From the NCBI RefSeq assembly GCF_020911945.1, contig NZ_CP087135.1:2282001-2346000 (forward strand): 64,000 nucleotides of DNA, written 5' to 3'. Position numbers and translations under genes: made by a program. The notes under the pieces were generated by a model. That model did not search any database. It saw nothing but the letters and a program-made list of their open reading frames with translations, and was not told the origin of the DNA. This DNA comes from Flavobacterium galactosidilyticum (GTDB taxonomy: Bacteria > Bacteroidota > Bacteroidia > Flavobacteriales > Flavobacteriaceae). Positions 16,473 through 24,170 of the stretch are shown here, one piece after another (the first letter of the stretch is position 1; every line of letters begins with the position of its first letter).

Positions 16473-17789
16473 TTATTTTTTAGAAACAAGGAAAACCTGG
16501 TGTCCTGCTTTTAGCGTAACCTTTGGTGTTCTTATTTTTTTTGCGAAATAACCCGAAATACCTTGTACGGCACTTTTACTAAGGTCGGAACCAATCTGTT
16601 GACCTGTTGAGGAGTTCATACTGAAACTTGAACCTGTGGCATTTCCCATATTTGCAACAATGTCTGTTACCGCATTCCGTTCAGGCGAGTAGGGAACGTA
16701 CAAACCTTGTTGTCCGTCAAGGTCGTAGATGGTTATATCTACTGGGATAATATTACCCTCCAATTCTATGGAAGTAACTTTTAGATGTAATCTGCCACCT
16801 TGAAATTTCCCGATTGCCGTTAAAATTGTTCCCTGAGGAATCGTACGGTTAGGCGTTTGAGCAGGTTCTAATAAACGTAGTCGTACACCGCTTTCGCCAA
16901 TTATTGTCTGTGTTTCTTGTATGCTGGCTTTTACGCTATTTTTTGGTTGAGCCACTTGTTCTACAGATCCAGCAGTATAGAAACCTCGGTTCTTGTTTTC
17001 GCTCCAGTCTGCTAAAAAAGCACTATCGGTAGGTTCTCTGTACAAAGCCGATACAGCTTTCTTTCTTGTAGGTGTGAATGCTACAAAATATTCTTTCTGA
17101 GAATTTGAAGAAGAACCTCGGCTAGCACTGTCGGTGCTTACAGGTTTTTCGGTATTTCCTCCCGAAGGCAGATACTTTGAAGCCATCTGATACGATTTTT
17201 CCATCAACGTCAATTGGTCATTTACAGTTACACCGACAGGTATATCTTTTTCAGCCAATTTTTCTTTTAGTTCGTCCAATTGCCTGCGTAGTTCTTGTGT
17301 TTCGCTGTTATTATCCTGATAAAATGAACCTAATGTGCTTTGTGCATTTCGGTAACTGTTTAGTGTAGAAGTGCCCGATTTTCCAGTCATCATACCATTG
17401 TTTTGGTCTTCTTCGGGCAATTCTTCTTTAGTCTGCTGTGTGCTATCGTTATTCCAATAATCCGATAGCGTAGTTAGGGCATTTCGGCTTTCCTGGTCTT
17501 TCTGTTCCAGCATATCTTGCTCATAAGCTTTTTGTTTATCATCCTGCATTCCTGCTTCGGTAGCCTGTGGAAAAGCATCGTTTAGTCCGATGTTTTCCAT
17601 TTCTTTTTTATCTGCCGAGGGTTTAAATATCAGGTATAAACAACCCATAAAAACAATCCCCATTAAACCAAAAATGAGTGGTTTTTTAAATCGTTCAATG
17701 GCACTCTTTTTATCCTCCGTAAGGTTGGATACTTTGTTTTGGTCGCCTTCCTCAACCAGAATGCTGACCCTTTTTTCATTTTCTTTCAT
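16473..17789 (-). CDS. traM: Conjugative transposon protein TraM (VirB10-like)
   Basis: This 438-residue protein has a cytoplasmic N-terminus, one membrane segment (about 35-58, FGLMGIVFMGCLYLIF), a long Gln/Glu/Ser-rich periplasmic region with a predicted coiled coil, and a C-terminal VirB10-like beta domain ending TLKAGHQVFLVSKK. VirB10 proteins span both membranes and gate the channel. It overlaps traL by 14 bases. Confidence 0.92.
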   Translation of the reverse strand: MKENEKRVSILVEEGDQNKVSNLTEDKKSAIERFKKPLIFGLMGIVFMGCLYLIFKPSADKKEMENIGLNDAFPQATEAGMQDDKQKAYEQDMLEQKDQESRNALTTLSDYWNNDSTQQTKEELPEEDQNNGMMTGKSGTSTLNSYRNAQSTLGSFYQDNNSETQELRRQLDELKEKLAEKDIPVGVTVNDQLTLMEKSYQMASKYLPSGGNTEKPVSTDSASRGSSSNSQKEYFVAFTPTRKKAVSALYREPTDSAFLADWSENKNRGFYTAGSVEQVAQPKNSVKASIQETQTIIGESGVRLRLLEPAQTPNRTIPQGTILTAIGKFQGGRLHLKVTSIELEGNIIPVDITIYDLDGQQGLYVPYSPERNAVTDIVANMGNATGSSFSMNSSTGQQIGSDLSKSAVQGISGYFAKKIRTPKVTLKAGHQVFLVSKK

Positions 17790-18063
17790 AAAATTTATTT
17801 TTAAAAATTGTTGTCAATGTGTCCTTCAGCTTTTCAGGACTTTCTTTCTTTTTGAGAACAGGATTTTCGATATGCTCAATGACCAAATTGTTATCGGCTT
17901 TGCCTGCATCATACCATACTTTTAAAATAACTCCTGCGGTAAGCAGTAGATAGCCTATAAAAAAGTATAAGGTGTATTTATGCTGTTTTCCAACGGGTAA
18001 TGCCCGCCATCGTTCGTCCAACTTGTTAAAATACCTATCCATATTTGCTCTTAATTTTTTCAT
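17776..18063 (-). CDS. traL: Conjugal transfer protein TraL (DUF3989-like)
   Basis: This 95-residue protein has one membrane helix (about 29-49, YTLYFFIGYLLLTAGVILKV) and charged ends, matching small TraL proteins that precede traM in Bacteroidota elements. It overlaps traM, so translation is coupled. It probably helps assemble the inner-membrane complex. Confidence 0.8.
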   Translation of the reverse strand: MKKLRANMDRYFNKLDERWRALPVGKQHKYTLYFFIGYLLLTAGVILKVWYDAGKADNNLVIEHIENPVLKKKESPEKLKDTLTTIFKNKFYERK

Positions 18064-18084
18064 GTCTTAAATTATTATTGGCTA

Positions 18085-18516
18085 TCACATTTTAAACCCT
18101 CTTTTTTGGGAAGAAATGTGTTGTTTAGGATCTTCAGATACTTGGGCTACGGCTTCCTTTAATGTAGGAACCGAACCTGTTGAAAGATTTGTTAGTTCTG
18201 ATTTCTTCAATAGTTGTCCGTAGCGGTCTGTCCTTTCAATGTCCATCTTTTGTACATCGAAAATGCCGTTTTTATGTCTTATCCACATATTACATTCAAT
18301 CCTCGGCTTGTCATCTCCATTCCATTGGAGGTAAGTCGATAATAAAAAAAGTTCATGTCTATTCGGTTTTTTCGTACCGTTGTGAGAGGCTTCCAAGTAT
18401 TCATTAATGCTTTCTTTTAACTTGCCCGGATAAGATGCTTCCGTTTGGAAGTAACCGTTGTATCCTTTATCTGTCAGTGTTTTCACGAATGTGTCTAAAT
18501 CAAGTAACTGTTTCAT
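18085..18516 (-). CDS. Hypothetical protein inside the tra operon
   Basis: This 143-residue soluble protein begins MKQLLDLDTFVKTLTDKGYN and has a conserved-looking central part (NMWIRHKNGIFDVQKMDIER). It lies between traK and traL with small gaps and the same strand. No CTnDOT tra letter corresponds to it as far as I can tell. Flavobacterial ICEs often have an extra gene here. The function is unknown. Confidence 0.7.
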   Translation of the reverse strand: MKQLLDLDTFVKTLTDKGYNGYFQTEASYPGKLKESINEYLEASHNGTKKPNRHELFLLSTYLQWNGDDKPRIECNMWIRHKNGIFDVQKMDIERTDRYGQLLKKSELTNLSTGSVPTLKEAVAQVSEDPKQHISSQKRGFKM

Positions 18517-18527
18517 AATCTTTGATT

Positions 18528-19151
18528 TTAACGTTGAATAACTTCAATGTCCTTATTCTCTACCACGGCAAATTTTTCAATATTGAAACCTTGCGGGTTA
18601 TTGTCTGAACGGACAGAGTTTACAAGGAAACAGGACGTTACCAAGCTTCGCTTTGTCACATTGCTGGAACGGATGATGAATTGCTTAGCGTAAGTACGCA
18701 CTGCATAAGGATGATTGTCGAAATTGCAGACCACACTATCCACCTCGATACGTTGCTGTACATTACCCGATATGATACGGTTGTAATAGCCTTTTTCGGA
18801 AAGATCTTTGTAATAATCAAAGGCACTTTTATCGGCAAGATTGAACGCCCGTTTCATATTGCTTTCAATGGCATTTTTGTCGGGTGCAAGTGTAAAAAAG
18901 AGTTCGTGAAAACGTCTTACGTGTTCCCTTGCCTCAACTGGACGGTTGATGGACGCATCTTGCGAAAGAGCCAACATCAATGATTTCCCATTGTCCAGTA
19001 CATAAACTTTTTGGCGTTGTTCTGTTGCAAAGCTGTAGGACTGCCATACGGCATATCCTACAACGCTAATGCATAGAACGGCAAACACAATGGCGTACAG
19101 CCTTATCTGTCTAAAGCTGTTTTCGATATTTCTGAGTGTTTTAAATTCCAT
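18528..19151 (-). CDS. traK: Conjugative transposon protein TraK (VirB8-like)
   Basis: This 207-residue protein opens MEFKTLRNIENSFRQIRLYA, has one membrane helix (about 18-38) and then a periplasmic VirB8-like domain, with the family block HELFFTLAPD. VirB8-like proteins nucleate the inner-membrane part of the channel. It is 21 bases after traJ. Confidence 0.92.
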   Translation of the reverse strand: MEFKTLRNIENSFRQIRLYAIVFAVLCISVVGYAVWQSYSFATEQRQKVYVLDNGKSLMLALSQDASINRPVEAREHVRRFHELFFTLAPDKNAIESNMKRAFNLADKSAFDYYKDLSEKGYYNRIISGNVQQRIEVDSVVCNFDNHPYAVRTYAKQFIIRSSNVTKRSLVTSCFLVNSVRSDNNPQGFNIEKFAVVENKDIEVIQR

Positions 19152-19172
19152 TTCTTAAGTGATTAATTTTAT

Positions 19173-20168
19173 TTACTTATTAATTAGCCTGCCACCAATA
19201 TTTCCTGCAACAGACCCAGCTCCAGCTCCGGCAAGATTTCCCGATTTCATTGCAGTTTGGTTAACATTACGGGTAAAGTTTCCGGCACCCCCTGCCTGAA
19301 TAATCCAACCCGTTACCGTTGGAATTGTAAAATATCCTACAATACCGATAATCATAAAAATGATATACACGGTATTACTTGTATCGGGTATATAGGTTGG
19401 GTCGGCAAGCATTTCGATATCCCGTTCCAATATCAGCGATTGTATCCTTGCTAACATCGAACTGAACAAATCTGAAACTGGAAGCCAGAGGTAAACACTT
19501 ATATACCTTGTAAACCATTGCGAGAGCGTGGATTGAAAACCGTCCCACACGGAAATAGCAAAGGCAATTGGTCCGAGTATGGACAACACTATCAGAAAAA
19601 ATGTTCGTATGGTATCAATAACCAATGCAGCCGCCTGAAAAAGTATTTCCAGTAAATTGCGAAACCATTCCTTTATTGCTTTCTCAATCTTGTAGGCTTG
19701 CCTGTCCATATACATTCCTGCCATTGTTCCCACATCAGAAGGCGACCAGCCCAATTCCTCCAATTTCTTATCGAATTCCTCATCCGATGCCATATAAGCA
19801 GTTTCGGGATTTCTTACCATTGCTTCGTATTCCAATTGGTCTTTCTGCTGTTGCAATTTATTGAGGTCAAGTACCTGGTCTTCGAGAATGGAATGGGTTC
19901 CTGTTACTATCGGATTGAGAATTGCATTGATGGTTCCCAACACGATTGTTGGGAAAAACATAATGCAAAGTCCCAAAGCAAACGGACGTAACAATGGAAA
20001 CATATCAATTGGTTCGGCTCGGCTTAAAGCCTGCCAAACCTTTAATGCCACATAGAACAAAGCGCCTAATCCGGCCACACCTTTAGCTACTCCTGCCATA
20101 TCACCGGCAAGTGGCATCATATCATCGTACAGCGAACGCAGTACTTCGTGAAGATTATTCCATTCCAT
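19173..20168 (-). CDS. traJ: Conjugative transposon protein TraJ (VirB6-like)
   Basis: This 331-residue protein has several membrane segments, including one about 58-80 and a cluster near 175-215 (LFQAAALVIDTIRTFFLIVL), and a Gly/Ala-rich C-terminus. The block LRPFALGLCIMFFPTIVLG is a TraJ signature. It is the polytopic VirB6-like channel component. It starts 2 bases after the DUF4141 gene. Confidence 0.92.
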   Translation of the reverse strand: MEWNNLHEVLRSLYDDMMPLAGDMAGVAKGVAGLGALFYVALKVWQALSRAEPIDMFPLLRPFALGLCIMFFPTIVLGTINAILNPIVTGTHSILEDQVLDLNKLQQQKDQLEYEAMVRNPETAYMASDEEFDKKLEELGWSPSDVGTMAGMYMDRQAYKIEKAIKEWFRNLLEILFQAAALVIDTIRTFFLIVLSILGPIAFAISVWDGFQSTLSQWFTRYISVYLWLPVSDLFSSMLARIQSLILERDIEMLADPTYIPDTSNTVYIIFMIIGIVGYFTIPTVTGWIIQAGGAGNFTRNVNQTAMKSGNLAGAGAGSVAGNIGGRLINK

Positions 20169-20170
20169 TT

Positions 20171-20803
20171 TTACCAGTATTTTTGGTTAGAAGTTCCATA
20201 CAAGTCAAGCACTCGTTTGGCATCGTTTTTCTTTTTCGCTCTCAGGTAGCTTACAGATATGTTCTTGTTGGTGTAATAGCGAACAAGACTGTGATAATGC
20301 TTTACCTCTTTGTACACACGGTCGATAACATCCATACGCTCTTTGTCATTTAGCGAAAGGCTGGACGAGGTTATAATCTGCTTCAATTCCTTTAGCAGTT
20401 CCGTACTTTCATTTAGCAATGAAGAATAACCGTTGCCGATGGCTACCAATTCCTGTGGCGAAAAATTTGGATCGTTCATCATCTTGCCAAAATTCTGCAC
20501 ATACATTTCCGAAACATCACCTACCAACAAAGCAGTCTGTTGCACTTTACGAGCATCTTTTACAAGGTTGTTTATAGCCTGTAGTTTGTCGTAATACTCT
20601 TTGCCTTGCTTATACACTTTTTCCACTTCCTTAAAATTCTTAACCACATTGCTTACAGTGGAAGAAGTCTGTATAATTTCGTTCGCACTATTGAGGATGC
20701 CTGAAGCCAGATTTGCAGGATCTGTAACCACGAATTGTGCTTTTGCGGACGGTGCTACGGCAAGCGTTAATGCCATACACACCATAAAAATGATTTTTTT
20801 CAT
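20171..20803 (-). CDS. traI: DUF4141 conjugal transfer protein (TraI-like, VirB5-like)
   Basis: This 210-residue protein has a signal peptide (cut near SAKAQF) followed by long amphipathic helices with the pattern FVVTDPANLASGILNSANEI, the DUF4141 opening. In the CTnDOT order it occupies the traI position between the VirB4-like ATPase and traJ. By structure it resembles VirB5 pilus-tip proteins, which is inference. A traH gene, present in some elements, is missing. Confidence 0.85.
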   Translation of the reverse strand: MKKIIFMVCMALTLAVAPSAKAQFVVTDPANLASGILNSANEIIQTSSTVSNVVKNFKEVEKVYKQGKEYYDKLQAINNLVKDARKVQQTALLVGDVSEMYVQNFGKMMNDPNFSPQELVAIGNGYSSLLNESTELLKELKQIITSSSLSLNDKERMDVIDRVYKEVKHYHSLVRYYTNKNISVSYLRAKKKNDAKRVLDLYGTSNQKYW

Positions 20804-20830
20804 TTTCTTAAATTTTAAATTGTTAATGAA

Positions 20831-23335
20831 TTATTGATTTGCACTATCACGCCGTTGCATAGCGATGTGCTTAATGGCGAGTTCTACATTGCCATCCAGT
20901 TCAGATGCGAGTTGCATCACTTCCAGTTTTTCGGTTTCTTCGGTGGTGTATGCGAGATATTCCTCCAAACTAACTTCTGTGGCATATACCGCAGAGTGTG
21001 TTCCACCCAAGCCAATCCATACTTCCTTGTAAAGTCGTGATGGGTCGTTGTTCATATTGATAGAAAGTACTTGCGCTTTTTCCTTATCTGTAAGTCCTAG
21101 CATTGCCTGTATATCATCGAACTTGTTCATATACTTTCGCTGGTCGAGCAGGATTTTACAATCGCTGTTGTTTATGATACTTTCCTTTACAATGGGCGAT
21201 TGGATGATATCGTCCACTTCTTGTGTTACCACAATGGCTTCGCCAAAAAACTTCCTTACCGTTTTGAATAAATACTTGATGTATTCAGCCATTCCTTCTT
21301 TGGCGATGGCTTTCCAGGCTTCTTCAATCAGGATGAGTTTTCGGATACCTTTTAGCCTTCTCATTTTGTTGATGAAGACTTCCATAATGATGATGGTCAC
21401 AATTGGAAAGAGGATTTTATGGTCTTTGATGGCATCAATCTCAAACACAATAAAGCGTTTGGAAAGCAGGTCTAATTGTTTATCAGAATTCAACAGATAA
21501 TCATATTCGCCACCTTTGTAATAAGGTTCCAAAACATTGAGAAAATTGGCAATGTCAAAGTCTTTTTCCCTTACTTGTTTTTCTTCCAATACCTTACGAT
21601 AATCGCCTTTCACATATTCATAGAAACCATTGAAGGATGGAAAAATATCATCTTGTTTAATGCGTTCGATGTAACCGCTTACGGCATTTGATAATGCAAC
21701 TTCTTCCGAACGGGTCGGTGGTTCATCATCACGTTTCCAAAGGGTAAGTATTAAGGTTTTAACACTTTCTCTTTTTTCAATGTCAAACACACCATCATCG
21801 GTGTAGAAAGGATTAAAGGCAATAGGATTATCTTCGGTATAAGTAAAGTAAACGCCGTCTTCGCCTTTGGTTTTGCCTTTGATGAGTTCGCATAAACCCT
21901 GATAAGAATTGCCAGTATCAACCAACAAAACGTGAGCACCTTGCTCATAATATTGGCGAACCATATGGTTAGTGAAAAACGATTTTCCACTTCCCGAAGG
22001 ACCCAGTATAAACTTGTTCCGGTTCGTGATGATACCCCGTTTCATCGGTAAATCCGATATATCCAAATGAATAGGCTTTCCGGTCAATCGGTCAGCCATC
22101 TTAATGCCAAATGGCGATGGCGAATTGTCGTAATTGGTTTCTTCTGTAAAAAAACACAAAGCAGGTTCAATGAACGTGTAAAAACTTTCCTCACTCGGAA
22201 AATCGCCTGCATTACCCGGCATTCCTGCCCAATATAGTGTTGCTACATCCGTAGTGTTGTGGCGTGGTTTGCATTCCATTAATGCCAAAGCGCTACCACT
22301 ATCATTTTTTATTTGTTTGAGTTCGTTGGCATCATCTGACCAAGCCATAATATTGAAATGCGCTCTGATGGATGACAGTCCAAAACTATGTGCCTCATTC
22401 AGGTATTTTTCTATCCACTCTTTGTTGATTTGATTTGCCCGACTGTAGCGAGCCAACGAGTGCATATTTCTTGCAGACTTTTCAAACTTTTGCAGGTTGG
22501 CTTCGCTATTATCCAAAAACAAATACTGGTTGTAAATATGATTACAGCTTAACAGCAATCCCACAGGTGCAGCAAACGACAAACGGCAGTCGCTTCGGTC
22601 GGTAGATAGTTTTTCAAAACGGGTATCAGCAGATACTGTTCCGGGTAAATCGTCGGTATCAGATAAAGTGTGCAGGCACAATCTTTTGTTACCAATACGA
22701 ATTTCTTCGCCACCCAATGCAATGTCTTGCATCGGTGTTCCAACTTCTCTTGATAATGTTAGGTATTGCTCCAATAATCCCTGCTTTCCATCTGTACCTA
22801 TGATTTCGTCTTCGGTCAACCGTTGCAGTTTGATAAACCCACTATCGTTTACGATACGTTCAAATTGTGCAATGGCTTCCATAAAGCGATGTATCACTTC
22901 CTTATCCCTGATTTCCTTCGGTATCAGCGTTCCTTTGCAAAGCGAACTGAAATTACTCTGCATTCGCATACGCTCTTTGCTCGTTTTAGTTAGAAATAGA
23001 TAACAATAATGGTTCAGAAAAGGACGTTCATTGAAATGGCGTTGGTAGGATTTTGCTAGAAAACTTTGGTCATCTTTTGCCAGATCTGGCGCATAATTTT
23101 CTTTGATGTACCAATCCTGTTTATGGACTATCGTGAAATCTGGCAAGGTTTTGATAGCCTTATGCCAAGCGGAATGGATAGCTTCATATTCAGCAGAAGC
23201 CACGGTAAACAGCTCCGGCAGACGTACTTCAAAGCAGGCAGTAATGTCCGCATCTTTTGACAGAATACAATTGTTCTCTACCGCCAATAATGGAAACTTG
23301 CTTTCCAGTGTTGTTGATTTTGCTGTATTTATCAT
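20831..23335 (-). CDS. traG: TraG family conjugation ATPase (VirB4-like)
   Basis: This 834-residue ATPase powers the mating channel. The N-terminal part (1-400) is the CagE/TrbE-like domain; Walker A is LGPSGSGKSFFTNHM at about 440 and Walker B is LILIEEAWKAIAKEG at about 675, followed by VVTQEVDDI. Length and layout are normal for Bacteroides TraG. It overlaps traF by 4 bases. Confidence 0.95.
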   Translation of the reverse strand: MINTAKSTTLESKFPLLAVENNCILSKDADITACFEVRLPELFTVASAEYEAIHSAWHKAIKTLPDFTIVHKQDWYIKENYAPDLAKDDQSFLAKSYQRHFNERPFLNHYCYLFLTKTSKERMRMQSNFSSLCKGTLIPKEIRDKEVIHRFMEAIAQFERIVNDSGFIKLQRLTEDEIIGTDGKQGLLEQYLTLSREVGTPMQDIALGGEEIRIGNKRLCLHTLSDTDDLPGTVSADTRFEKLSTDRSDCRLSFAAPVGLLLSCNHIYNQYLFLDNSEANLQKFEKSARNMHSLARYSRANQINKEWIEKYLNEAHSFGLSSIRAHFNIMAWSDDANELKQIKNDSGSALALMECKPRHNTTDVATLYWAGMPGNAGDFPSEESFYTFIEPALCFFTEETNYDNSPSPFGIKMADRLTGKPIHLDISDLPMKRGIITNRNKFILGPSGSGKSFFTNHMVRQYYEQGAHVLLVDTGNSYQGLCELIKGKTKGEDGVYFTYTEDNPIAFNPFYTDDGVFDIEKRESVKTLILTLWKRDDEPPTRSEEVALSNAVSGYIERIKQDDIFPSFNGFYEYVKGDYRKVLEEKQVREKDFDIANFLNVLEPYYKGGEYDYLLNSDKQLDLLSKRFIVFEIDAIKDHKILFPIVTIIIMEVFINKMRRLKGIRKLILIEEAWKAIAKEGMAEYIKYLFKTVRKFFGEAIVVTQEVDDIIQSPIVKESIINNSDCKILLDQRKYMNKFDDIQAMLGLTDKEKAQVLSINMNNDPSRLYKEVWIGLGGTHSAVYATEVSLEEYLAYTTEETEKLEVMQLASELDGNVELAIKHIAMQRRDSANQ

Positions 23336-23664
23336 CGTACATTGGATTTAGTGGTAAACTTTAAATAACGATGTACAGGCTTGCGACAAATGATGTAACG
23401 AGGATGCCGTTTATTAGCCGCTATTTTCATTAATCCGTGTTCTCCATATTTTCTATTCAGTGAGAAGGTTTGCCACACAATTAGCGAAGCACCACCTGCT
23501 CCAAGAAAAAGACAGATGTAAGAATTAACCCCGATCATATATAATATCATCACGAGGATTAGGGTTCCGAGCAATCCACCTGCGAAAATGAACAAGTATT
23601 GTGCTTTCAACCCTTTAAATTCCACCGTTCTTCCAATACCCTTATTGATGTTATAATTACTCAT
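23332..23664 (-). CDS. traF: DUF4133 conjugal transfer protein TraF (VirB3-like)
   Basis: 110 residues from MSNYNINKGIGRTVEFKGLK; an upstream in-frame start would overlap traE in an unnatural sequence. Two adjacent membrane helices (about 27-70) and a basic tail match DUF4133. VirB3-like proteins partner the VirB4 ATPase encoded next, with which it overlaps by ATGA-type coupling. Confidence 0.92.
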   Translation of the reverse strand: MSNYNINKGIGRTVEFKGLKAQYLFIFAGGLLGTLILVMILYMIGVNSYICLFLGAGGASLIVWQTFSLNRKYGEHGLMKIAANKRHPRYIICRKPVHRYLKFTTKSNVR

Positions 23665-23675
23665 AAGGCAGGGGA

Positions 23676-23981
23676 TTAAAGAAAGAATGAACGAAGGACG
23701 GTTGCCGCTACGATGAGAAAAATACACGCACCGAACCACGAAGCCGCCGTTTTGCTCGTATCAGGATCACCTGAACTGAACTTGTTGTACACTTTAACAC
23801 CTCCGATGAGACCTACTACGGCACCAATGGCGTAGATGAGTTGTGTGGCAGGGTCGAAATAAGACGTTACCATTTGGGTTGCTTCGTTGATACCGGCTGT
23901 ACCATTTCCTTGGGCGAAGGCACCAATTCCTGACAGCATTGCTACCGCTGCCAGCAAAGCTTTTTTTCTCTGTTTTTTCAT
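23676..23981 (-). CDS. traE: DUF4134 conjugal transfer protein TraE (VirB2-like pilin)
   Basis: This 101-residue protein has a signal peptide ending GAFAQ, then two membrane helices around IYAIGAVVGLIGGVKVYNKF and FGACIFLIVAATVL. This is the small pilin-like DUF4134 protein that starts the tra operon. The promoter region upstream contains the 46-base element shared with mobC. Confidence 0.92.
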   Translation of the reverse strand: MKKQRKKALLAAVAMLSGIGAFAQGNGTAGINEATQMVTSYFDPATQLIYAIGAVVGLIGGVKVYNKFSSGDPDTSKTAASWFGACIFLIVAATVLRSFFL

Positions 23982-24060
23982 AATTGAAACACATTAAATT
24001 GTTATTCTTTCCCACACCTTGCGGGCTTTCGTGACAAAGGTGTCTCAGAAATGAAGGCGT

Positions 24061-24106
24061 TATAACAAAGTGGTAGTCAAAGGAATTGTTTGGCTGTGGG
24101 TGGCGG
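24061..24106 (-). promoter_or_regulatory. Conserved upstream element of the traE operon (shared with mobC)
   Basis: Read on the minus strand, this 46-base stretch begins CCGCCACCCACAGCC and ends ACTACCACTTTGTTATA, 79 bases before the traE start. It aligns without gaps to 33807-33852, which lies 51 bases before the mobC start (33 of 46 identical by my count, 17 of the last 22). A promoter or operator used by both transfer units is the simplest reading. Confidence 0.55.
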
Positions 24107-24133
24107 TTAGAAAAAAGAAATGTAGTATATTAG

Positions 24134-24141
24134 TACATTTG
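24134..24141 (+). promoter_or_regulatory. -7 box of the OLD/UvrD module
   Basis: TACATTTG matches TAnnTTTG exactly and would start transcription near 24145, after an upstream in-frame ATG (24144) but before ATG 24171. This supports the later start. No good -33 box was seen at normal spacing. Confidence 0.5.
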
Positions 24142-24170
24142 AAATGTTCAATTATAAACTTCATTTTTTA

